From assembly GCF_040215725.1 (NCBI RefSeq), contig NZ_CP157967.1, forward strand, positions 992,001 through 1,056,000: a DNA stretch of 64,000 bases, written 5' to 3'. Position 1 is the stretch's first letter. Each line of letters begins with the position of its first letter. This document shows positions 57,215 through 64,000 of this stretch, piece after piece. The position numbers and the translations under genes were made by a program. Source of the DNA: Rhizobium sp. ZPR4. GTDB lineage: Bacteria > Pseudomonadota > Alphaproteobacteria > Rhizobiales > Rhizobiaceae. The notes below the pieces were generated by a model. It did not search any database and had not been told where the DNA came from. It saw nothing but the letters and a program-made list of their open reading frames with translations.

Positions 57215-57982
57215 TCAGCAGCTCGTTTTGCCGCAGCTGCGAACGTTGGCGATCTTCTCCTTGATGGCATCGAGCCCGATCGCGCCGGAAACCATCTCGT
57301 TGCCGATGACATAGGCGGGCGTGCCGTTGACGCCAAGATCGGTGGCAAGCTGGTAGGTCGCCTTGATCATGTCGGTGTTCGGAGCCTTCGCCATCTCGGC
57401 GCGGATGGCCGCTTCGCTGACGCCAAACGAGGTGGCGACCTCGATGGCGGTGTCTTCGGAAGCGCGGCCGTCGCTGCCCAGCAGCTTGTGATGGAATTCG
57501 GCATATTTTTCAGGCGCGAGCAGGCGGAACGCGCTGGAAACCCGGGAGGCGGCAACCGAATCCTGACCGAGGATCGGGAATTCCTTCAGGACGAAACGAA
57601 CATTCTTGTCCTGCTGCAGAAGCTTGTCCATATCGCCGAGCGCATGCCGGCAATAGGTGCAATTATAGTCGAAGAACTCGACGACGGTGATATCGCCCTT
57701 CGGATTGCCGATGGCCACATCGTTCTTGGAGTTGAAGATCGCATCCTTGTTCTGCTCGATCACCTGGGCCGATTGCGCAATGCGGGCTTCGTCCTGCTTC
57801 TTTTCGAGCGCGGCCTGCGCATCCAGCAGCACCTCCGGATGCTCGACGAGGTATTCCTTGATGAAATCCCCGATTTCCTTCTTCTGCTGGTCGTCCAGCG
57901 CGGCGGCCGGCTGGATTGTGGCGAAGGACGCTGTCAGGGCAATCGCCGAAACCGTCAGCAGGCTTTTGAGAGAAAAGGTCAT
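57215..57982 (-). CDS. DsbA family thiol-disulfide oxidoreductase
   Basis: This 255-residue periplasmic protein has a signal peptide, a helical N-terminal extension, and a thioredoxin-fold domain with the redox site Cys108-Thr-Tyr-Cys111. A cis-Pro loop lies in NGTPAYVIG. The layout resembles the BdbD/ScsC-like DsbA group rather than E. coli DsbA. It likely oxidises or isomerises secreted proteins. A strong terminator follows. Confidence 0.93.
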   Translation of the reverse strand: MTFSLKSLLTVSAIALTASFATIQPAAALDDQQKKEIGDFIKEYLVEHPEVLLDAQAALEKKQDEARIAQSAQVIEQNKDAIFNSKNDVAIGNPKGDITVVEFFDYNCTYCRHALGDMDKLLQQDKNVRFVLKEFPILGQDSVAASRVSSAFRLLAPEKYAEFHHKLLGSDGRASEDTAIEVATSFGVSEAAIRAEMAKAPNTDMIKATYQLATDLGVNGTPAYVIGNEMVSGAIGLDAIKEKIANVRSCGKTSC

Positions 57983-58194
57983 TGGGTCCTCGTTTGGATC
58001 TGATCGGAGACGTCATTCTCGGATGCGCCATAGCATCGTCGGGTTAACATCCGCAAATAAGCATCGACAATTTACGGTGCGTCCTTACTTCCAGAAACAG
58101 GAATTTTCACGACAAAGCCGCAATCGCAGGATTGTGAACGAGCCGATATTGCGGCAAATGTCGCTTGCCTATCCGATGCGAGAGAGAATTGACC

Positions 58195-59352
58195 TTGTTT
58201 TCCCTATCCAAGCGCAGTGATGTCGAACCTTTCCACGCCATGGACGTGCTGGCGGAAGCGACGCGGCGACGCCAGGCCGGACACTCGGTCATCTCGATGG
58301 CTGTCGGACAGCCGTCCCATCCCGCACCTCAAGCGGCTCTGGAGGCAGCACGGGCGGCTCTCGGTCATGGCCGCATCGGCTATACGGATGCGCTCGGCAC
58401 TCTGGCTTTGCGGCAGGCACTCTCCGCCCATTACCAGGCACGCCACGGCCTGAGCATCGATCCGAAGCGCATTGCGATTACGACGGGCTCCTCGGCCGGC
58501 TTCAATCTTGCCTTCCTGACCTTGTTCGATGCCGGCGATAGCGTCGCCATCGCCCGGCCGGGCTACCCGGCCTATCGCAACATCCTGGCTGCACTCGGCC
58601 TCGATGTCGTCGAAGTGCCGGTTACCGAGGAAACGCAGTTTACGCTCACGCCCGAAAGCCTGGAGGCGGCACAGGCAGCAAGCGGCAAGCGCCTGAAGGG
58701 CGTGCTGCTCGCAAGCCCCGCCAATCCCACAGGCACGGTGACGGGCAGGGCGGCGCTGAAGGCGCTGGCCGACTATTGCGTCGACCGTTCCATCGCCTTC
58801 ATCTCCGACGAGATCTATCATGGGCTGACTTTCGTCGGCGAGGAGACGAGCGCGCTGGAGCTGACCGACGAGGCAATCGTCATCAATTCCTTCTCGAAAT
58901 ATTACTGCATGACCGGCTGGCGCATCGGCTGGATGGTCTTGCCGGAACGGCTGGTCCGCCCCATCGAGCGCGTGGCCCAGAGTCTTTACATTTCCGCGCC
59001 GGAATTGTCGCAGATTGCCGCTGAGGCCGCGCTCGGCGCCGGCGCCGAACTCGATGTCTATCGTGAGAGCTACGGTCGCAACCGCGATTTCCTCATGCGT
59101 CGGCTGCCGGAAATCGGCTTCCGTATTGCCTCGCCGATGGATGGCGCTTTTTACGCCTATGTCGATGTCAGCCGCTTCACAAATGACAGCATGGTCTTTG
59201 CACAAAAGATGCTGGCGGAAATCAATGTCGCCGCCACGCCCGGCCTCGATTTCGATCCCGTGGAAGGACATCGCGCAATGCGCTTTTCCTATGCCGGCTC
59301 GAATACCGAGATCGAGGAAGCCACCGAACGCATGGCGGCCTGGCTGAAATAG
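58195..59352 (+). CDS. class I/II PLP-dependent aminotransferase
   Basis: This protein of about 385 residues has the fold I aminotransferase set: VGQPSHPAP, SSAGFNLAF, SPANPTGTV, ISDEIYHGL and the PLP-binding Lys in NSFSKYYCMTGWRIGW. It resembles aspartate/aromatic aminotransferases; the exact substrate is unknown. No ATG fits: the TTG at 58195, with GAGAGAGA upstream, is the likely start, with an ATG at 58240 as alternative. Confidence 0.88.
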   Translation: MFSLSKRSDVEPFHAMDVLAEATRRRQAGHSVISMAVGQPSHPAPQAALEAARAALGHGRIGYTDALGTLALRQALSAHYQARHGLSIDPKRIAITTGSSAGFNLAFLTLFDAGDSVAIARPGYPAYRNILAALGLDVVEVPVTEETQFTLTPESLEAAQAASGKRLKGVLLASPANPTGTVTGRAALKALADYCVDRSIAFISDEIYHGLTFVGEETSALELTDEAIVINSFSKYYCMTGWRIGWMVLPERLVRPIERVAQSLYISAPELSQIAAEAALGAGAELDVYRESYGRNRDFLMRRLPEIGFRIASPMDGAFYAYVDVSRFTNDSMVFAQKMLAEINVAATPGLDFDPVEGHRAMRFSYAGSNTEIEEATERMAAWLK

Positions 59353-59378
59353 AATCCGCAATCAACAGCTTGTGCCAG

Positions 59379-59400
59379 CTTGCGAAAGTGCTTTCGCAAG
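59379..59400. other. perfect 10-bp inverted repeat after the aminotransferase gene
   Basis: CTTGCGAAAG and CTTTCGCAAG are separated by two bases, 26 nt after the stop. There is no T run. It may end the aminotransferase message or be a fragment of a palindromic repeat. The remaining bases up to 59558 hold no recognisable gene. Confidence 0.45.
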
Positions 59401-59558
59401 TCCCGAGGCCGTATGCGTAAAGTGCGTCGCGATCTCCGAGGCTCGCTTCTCTCGGCTTAGACCCTCGATCTGTTTCCCGTCGCTATTGCAAGACCGCGAC
59501 ATGCTTTTGCGCGGCGTGCTTCGGCATGACGGGCGAATACATCGGATGCCGGAAACGA

Positions 59559-59590
59559 AAAATCCGGCCGCGTCGCCACGGCCGGATTTT
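59559..59590 (-). terminator. intrinsic terminator of rne
   Basis: AAAATCCGGCCG and CGGCCGGATTTT form a perfect 12-bp stem with an 8-nt loop. On the minus strand five T residues follow, 25 nt after the rne stop. The hairpin can act on both strands. Confidence 0.88.
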
Positions 59591-59615
59591 GTCAAATCAT
59601 GTGCGGTCGGGCTTC

Positions 59616-62525
59616 TTAAAAGAAGCCGCGGCGCTGCCACCAGCCGGCCTTCTTCGGCTTGGTCGGCTCTCCGTCGCCTTCGCCACCTTCATTGGTGCGG
59701 GTCGACTTTACCACCGGAGCAGAGGAGGAAACGTTGGATTCGCGGTTGGCACGGGCCGGCTTGGCTGCGTCCTCAGCTGCCTCGGGTGCTGTCGCTTCGG
59801 CCGAATTGTCCAGAACTTCGGCGACCTCGGCAACTGCCTCGATTTCGACATCTGCTGTCGGCGCTTCGTCGACGACAGGCGTCTCGACCGGAGATGCTTC
59901 GACCGCCTTTGCCTTGCGGCGACCGCGGCCCTTGGCGGGCTTGACGTCTTCGGTGACGACGGCTGCTGTTTCCACCGCTGCCATGGCGGGCTGCGCCTCG
60001 ACGGCTGATTCGGCTTCGGCAACGACGATCTCGGCGACCGTTACGGTTGCTTCGTCACTATCTTCCGCTTCGGCGTCATCAGCTTCGTCGGAACCAGCTT
60101 CCTCGCCTGCAGCAATCTGTTCGTTGCCTTCGTTTTCACGATTGCGGCGGCCACCGCGCTTGCCGCGACGACGGCGCTTGCGCTTCTGCTGCGCGTCATC
60201 GTCGCCGCCGGCGGATGCGGCATTTTCCGCGCCGGCATCAGCATCATCGTCGTCACCGTCTTCTCCGTCTGCATCCTCGGCAGCATTGGCCGTGGAGGCG
60301 TCATCGGAAGCCGAGGCAGCCTGGCCGTCATTGCCGCGGCCACGACGCCGACGACGGCGCTTGCGCTTGCGGTTACCATCATTGCCTTCGGAGCGAGCAG
60401 CAGGCTGTTGCTCGGCGCCTGCGGCCTTTTCTTCCAGCTCTTCGTCTTCATCCTCATCCGCCTCGATGACGATATCGTCGTCATCATCGTCGGGGATGGC
60501 TGCGAAGTTGAACAGGCTTTCGATCTTCACCGGATTGGCAACCGGCTCGCCGCGGTCGATCGCGAAGTGCTGCGTGCCAACCGCATTGTCGGCATCGATG
60601 ACGATCGCGACGCCGAAGCGGCTTTCATAATCGATGATCGTCTGGCGCTTGTGGTTGAGCAGATAGAGCGCGATGTCCGGCGTCGTGCGCACGGTGATAT
60701 CGTGCGTCGTGTTCTTGAGCAGGTATTCCTCAATGCCGCGCAGGACGTGCAGGGCAACGGAAGACTGCGAGCGCACGTGGCCGGTGCCGCCGCAATGCGA
60801 GCAGATCTGCGTCGTGCTTTCGAGAACCGAAGCGCGGATGCGCTGGCGCGACATTTCCAGAAGGCCGAAATGCGAGATGCGGCCAACCTGGATGCGGGCG
60901 CGGTCGTTCTTCAGGCATTCCTTCAGCTTCTTCTCGACGGCGCGGTTGTTGCGCTTTTCTTCCATGTCGATGAAGTCGATGACGATCAGGCCGGCGAGGT
61001 CGCGCAGGCGAAGCTGGCGCGCGATTTCCTCGGCGGCTTCCAGGTTCGTCTGGAGTGCGGTGTCCTCGATCGAATGTTCGCGGGTCGAGCGGCCGGAGTT
61101 GACGTCGATCGAGACCAGCGCTTCCGTCTGGTTCATGATCAGGTAGCCGCCCGAACGCAGCGTTACCTGCGGCTGCAGCATGCGGTCAAGCTGCGCTTCG
61201 ATGCCGGAGCGCGAGAAGATCGGGTGAATGTCGCGATAGGGCTGAACCACCTTGGCGTGGCTCGGCATCAGCATCTTCATGAAGTCTTTCGCTTCACGAT
61301 AGCCTTCTTCGCCGGCAACGATGATTTCGCCGATATCCTTGTTGTAGAGATCGCGGATCGAGCGCTTGATCAGGCTGCCTTCTTCATAGACCAGGCACGG
61401 CGCGGTCGATGCGAGCGTCAGCGTACGGACATTTTCCCACAGGCGCATCAGATATTCGAAATCGCGCTTTACCTCGACCTTGGTGCGGTTGGCACCGGCG
61501 GTGCGCAGGATGACGCCCATGCCCTGCGGCACTTCGAGCATCTTGGCGATTTCCTTCAGGCGCTTGCGGTCCTGCGGATTGGTAATCTTGCGGGAGATAC
61601 CGCCGCCGCGCGCCGTGTTCGGCATCAGCACCGAATAGCGGCCTGCGAGCGAGAGATAGGTGGTGAGTGCGGCACCCTTGTTGCCGCGTTCTTCCTTGGC
61701 CACCTGCACCAGCAGGATCTGGCGGCGCTTGATGACTTCCTGAATGCGGTACTGCTTGCGCGGCTTGCGCTGGGTGCGATCCGGAACTTCTTCCATCGCG
61801 TCCTCGGCGCCGACGGATTCGATCACTTCCTCTTCATGGTCGTGATCGTCGTCATCATCGTCGTCATCGTGGCGGCGCTTGGAGGTCGCGACATCCTCGG
61901 AGATCGAATCGGTTTCGACCATCGCGGCCATTTCGCCCGACGGTCCTTCTTCTTCGTCGCTTGGCGCATCCACGGCAGCCGTTGCTTCGGGGGCGGGCGT
62001 CTCTTCGGCGGGAGCGTCTGCTACCGCCTTCTTGCGGCTGCGGCGCGGCTTTGCCTTCTTGGCCGGAGCTGCTTCTTCGGCGGGTGCGGCTGCCTCTGCG
62101 GCAGGAGCCTCTTCGCCGGTCGCAGCCGGCACCTCGGCTTCTTCGCCTTCCTTCGCCACGATGCCGATATCGGGCTGTTCCTGCTGCGAAAGATCAAGCG
62201 CCGTCTCGACATGCTCGACATCGTCTTCGCGGCGATGTTCTTCGGCCTCGGCCTTCAGCAGCGCCTGACGGTCGGCAAGCGGGATCTGGTAATAATCGGG
62301 ATGGATTTCGGCAAAGGCCAGGAAGCCGTGCCGGTTGCCGCCGTAATCGACGAAAGCGGCCTGAAGCGAAGGTTCTACCCGCGTTACTTTTGCAAGATAG
62401 ATGTTGCCGCGAATTTGCTTCTTGTGCTGTGACTCGAAGTCAAACTCTTCTATGCGGTTCCCGCGAACGACAACGACGCGCGTCTCTTCCTCGTGAGACG
62501 CATCGATAAGCATTTTGTCTGCCAT
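59616..62525 (-). CDS. rne: ribonuclease E/G
   Basis: This 969-residue endonuclease drives mRNA decay. The N-terminal S1 domain (GNIYLAKVTRVEPSLQAAFVDYGGNRHGFL) is interrupted by an acidic Ala/Glu/Asp-rich insert of about 180 residues with a poly-Asp run. The core follows, with SIDVNSGRSTRE and the zinc-link CSHCGG. The C-terminal third is low-complexity, with basic RKRKRRRRRRGRG blocks that may bind RNA and a conserved WWQRRGFF end. The ATG at 62525 has AGGAGC upstream. Confidence 0.96.
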   Translation of the reverse strand: MADKMLIDASHEEETRVVVVRGNRIEEFDFESQHKKQIRGNIYLAKVTRVEPSLQAAFVDYGGNRHGFLAFAEIHPDYYQIPLADRQALLKAEAEEHRREDDVEHVETALDLSQQEQPDIGIVAKEGEEAEVPAATGEEAPAAEAAAPAEEAAPAKKAKPRRSRKKAVADAPAEETPAPEATAAVDAPSDEEEGPSGEMAAMVETDSISEDVATSKRRHDDDDDDDDHDHEEEVIESVGAEDAMEEVPDRTQRKPRKQYRIQEVIKRRQILLVQVAKEERGNKGAALTTYLSLAGRYSVLMPNTARGGGISRKITNPQDRKRLKEIAKMLEVPQGMGVILRTAGANRTKVEVKRDFEYLMRLWENVRTLTLASTAPCLVYEEGSLIKRSIRDLYNKDIGEIIVAGEEGYREAKDFMKMLMPSHAKVVQPYRDIHPIFSRSGIEAQLDRMLQPQVTLRSGGYLIMNQTEALVSIDVNSGRSTREHSIEDTALQTNLEAAEEIARQLRLRDLAGLIVIDFIDMEEKRNNRAVEKKLKECLKNDRARIQVGRISHFGLLEMSRQRIRASVLESTTQICSHCGGTGHVRSQSSVALHVLRGIEEYLLKNTTHDITVRTTPDIALYLLNHKRQTIIDYESRFGVAIVIDADNAVGTQHFAIDRGEPVANPVKIESLFNFAAIPDDDDDDIVIEADEDEDEELEEKAAGAEQQPAARSEGNDGNRKRKRRRRRRGRGNDGQAASASDDASTANAAEDADGEDGDDDDADAGAENAASAGGDDDAQQKRKRRRRGKRGGRRNRENEGNEQIAAGEEAGSDEADDAEAEDSDEATVTVAEIVVAEAESAVEAQPAMAAVETAAVVTEDVKPAKGRGRRKAKAVEASPVETPVVDEAPTADVEIEAVAEVAEVLDNSAEATAPEAAEDAAKPARANRESNVSSSAPVVKSTRTNEGGEGDGEPTKPKKAGWWQRRGFF

Positions 62526-62948
62526 GAAAGCTGTGCTCCTCGGCGCAGACAACCGGATGGGGGCCTGCCTGTCGCAGGGACAGGCCGGATATGATCCGCA
62601 ATTGTTGCACCGGATAATGAAAGTCGCGATTGGTTCGGCGATGACAGCATCCAGACGGCAGCCGGGGCATCATATCCCTGGGGTCTGTTCACTTCCTGAA
62701 AAAGCTGCTGCGGTAGCATCCGTAACCAAGCGAGATCGACTATGCCTTAGGCCCACAAATGGGCCCGATGAATGTGCTCTCTAAAGAGCGTTTGGTGGCT
62801 CTCCACCGATGAATTTCCCGTTTGAAACCGGAAATTCAGATATCCACTGTTTCGAGCAGAAGTACTGCAGACGGCGGATGAATGCCGCTTATTGGCGCCT
62901 GGTACTCGGAGGCGGCTGCCTTTGCGACGACTCTATCCCGTCAACACT
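62526..62948 (-). promoter_or_regulatory. long hairpin-rich leader of rne
   Basis: About 420 nt separate the rne start codon from the best promoter candidate, and no other gene is visible. The leader contains several inverted repeats: GGCCTG/CAGGCC with inner CCTG/CAGG (62562-62586), GGCCCA/TGGGCC near 62750-62764, and GAATTTCC/GGAAATTC (62811-62837). In E. coli a structured 5' leader lets RNase E control its own mRNA; the same is inferred here. Confidence 0.45.
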
Positions 62949-62954
62949 TCTACC

Positions 62955-62984
62955 CTAATATGCGTTGTATGGTTTATCTGTCAC
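62955..62984 (-). promoter_or_regulatory. possible rne promoter
   Basis: On the minus strand GTGACA (62979-62984) and TATTAG (62955-62960) are separated by 18 bp. The match is moderate. The DNA from 62985 to the amidase start is shared by the two divergent genes. Confidence 0.35.
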
Positions 62985-63206
62985 AATAGCAAGGGAAAAG
63001 CCAAGTATGCCATAATATTGATGGATTCGTCGGATGATGAGAACGCTGGAGGGTGTCTTGTCGATTCGTCTCCCGGCGCATCATCGATGCAGCCATCACA
63101 GGTCAAACCTGGTTCCCGTTATTGGGACTTCAAAAACAACGTCGAAACCAATATGGGGCGCGTTGGACACTTGGTAAAGGGATTGCGGCATGTGGCGGAG
63201 ATTGGC

Positions 63207-64000
63207 GTGAGGGCTTTGCGATTTGTGGCGGCGGCCTTCGCCCTGGTGATTCTCGTTTCGGTTTCGGCATTTGCGCCCGTAGCGGCGGCGGATGATTCGG
63301 TGCTTGCCTATGGCGCCCGCATTGCCGGTGACGATGCCCGCACGCGTATCGTGATCGACATGGACCGAGCTCCTACCTTCACGGTTCACTACCTTGACAA
63401 TCCCGTCCGTGTCGTCGTCGATCTCCCGGCGACAGCATTCGGCTTTCCGGCCGGTAATCTCAAGCCGACAGGCCTCTTCAAGGACATTCGCTACGGCACG
63501 ATGGATGCGGACAGCGCCCGCATCGTGCTGACGGCAAAGAAACCGGTGAAGCTGGTCACGGCCAAGGTTCAGGCCGATGAAAACGGCAAGGGGCAGCGCC
63601 TTGTGCTCGATGCCGAGATGTTGCCGGCTGAACAATTTGCCGAACTGGTGAAGAAACAGAGCTGGACCAGCGACGATACCGCCAAGGACGTCGGTCCGGT
63701 CGAGCCGACCCAGAAAGCCGATCCGAATGTATTCCTTGTTGCCGTCGACGCCGGGCATGGCGGTATCGATGCCGGCGCGACCGGCACGGACGGTGTCACG
63801 CAGGAAAAGGACATCACGCTCGCATTTGCGAAGATGTTTGCCGACAAGCTGAATGCGCAGCCTGGCATCAAGGCCTTCCTGACGCGCGACAAGGATCAGT
63901 ATCTGTCCCTGTCCGAACGTGTGACGATCGCCCGGCAGAATCGCGCCTCGCTCTTCATCTCGCTGCATGCCGATACGCTGAAGCAGAAGGATATTCGCGG
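63207..64000 (+). CDS. N-acetylmuramoyl-L-alanine amidase, 3' end outside the window
   Basis: The visible 264 codons encode a signal peptide (RALRFVAAAFALVILVSVSA), an AMIN domain (AYGARIAGDDARTRIVID, then RVVVDLPATAF), and the start of an Amidase_3 catalytic domain with the zinc His in VDAGHGGIDAG and Glu in TQEKDITLA. It cleaves septal peptidoglycan. The GTG at 63207 has GGAG upstream; an ATG at 63153 in the same frame is the alternative. Confidence 0.9.
   Translation, partial: MRALRFVAAAFALVILVSVSAFAPVAAADDSVLAYGARIAGDDARTRIVIDMDRAPTFTVHYLDNPVRVVVDLPATAFGFPAGNLKPTGLFKDIRYGTMDADSARIVLTAKKPVKLVTAKVQADENGKGQRLVLDAEMLPAEQFAELVKKQSWTSDDTAKDVGPVEPTQKADPNVFLVAVDAGHGGIDAGATGTDGVTQEKDITLAFAKMFADKLNAQPGIKAFLTRDKDQYLSLSERVTIARQNRASLFISLHADTLKQKDIR

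Noticed and set aside
1..64000. CRISPR arrays, complete insertion sequences, prophage genes or a replication origin
   Set aside because: No regularly spaced direct repeats, transposase or phage proteins, or clustered DnaA boxes were seen on reading both strands.

Overview
The window is a 64 kb piece of an alphaproteobacterial chromosome, almost certainly from Rhizobium or a close relative. The basis is gene content and order seen in that group: the nuoLMN tail with birA, RNase J, mce and a DUF1467 gene; divK-pleD-rpmG; pyrB with a degenerate dihydroorotase, plsY, dprA, topA and rnr; aat-accC-accB-aroQ; RNase E beside an AMIN amidase. Rhizobium-type palindromic intergenic repeats and alphaproteobacterial SOS boxes (GTTC-N7-GTTC) agree. 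Coding sequence is GC-rich with dense genes, and most of it is core housekeeping.

Layout. 1-6.3 kb: end of the respiratory complex I operon, then biotin ligase, RNase J, methylmalonyl-CoA epimerase and a DUF1467 membrane protein. 6.3-7 kb: a gap with a well-supported candidate small RNA on the minus strand. 7-15.4 kb: prolyl-tRNA synthetase, a LolC/E-LolD lipoprotein exporter, and DNA polymerase III alpha, with two SOS boxes between lolD and dnaE serving a DUF5680 gene and an unlisted 28-residue membrane peptide. 15.4-23 kb: L,D-transpeptidase, GH25 lysozyme, SOS-boxed DNA polymerase IV, a GNAT enzyme, a HAD-like and a DUF3572 protein, and the DivK-PleD cell-cycle pair. 22.9-23.75 kb: an AT-rich gap ending in a structured RNA candidate. 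23.7-35.4 kb, minus strand: rpmG, an MFS transporter, then DUF983-rnr-topA-dprA-plsY and pyrC-like-pyrB. The dprA gene carries an in-frame stop.

35.5-43.2 kb: an AidB-like acyl-CoA dehydrogenase, a ParDE-type toxin-antitoxin pair with a palindromic operator, GNAT and TetR genes, a hidden 57-residue membrane ORF coupled to a DUF6105 gene, ruvX, a UPF0173 hydrolase and gatCA. 43.2-47.8 kb: an accessory-looking stretch between gatA and gatB with two abnormal tRNA-like sequences, a slipin, a DUF4139 protein and a frameshifted yjhX. 47.9-64 kb: gatB among three GNAT genes, the complex I subunit NDUFA12, DUF2155, DUF1062 and DUF2167 proteins, aat-accC-accB-aroQ, a DsbA-like protein, an aminotransferase, RNase E with a long hairpin-rich leader, and the start of an N-acetylmuramoyl-L-alanine amidase cut by the window edge.

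Themes. Complex I genes occur at both ends (nuoLMN, NDUFA12). Biotin ligase and its substrate AccB are both present. All three GatCAB subunits are present but split. Three SOS boxes lie within 8.5 kb and bracket the replicative polymerase gene. Three intergenic palindromic repeats and two disrupted genes (dprA, yjhX) mark recent genome change or, for the disruptions, possible sequence error.
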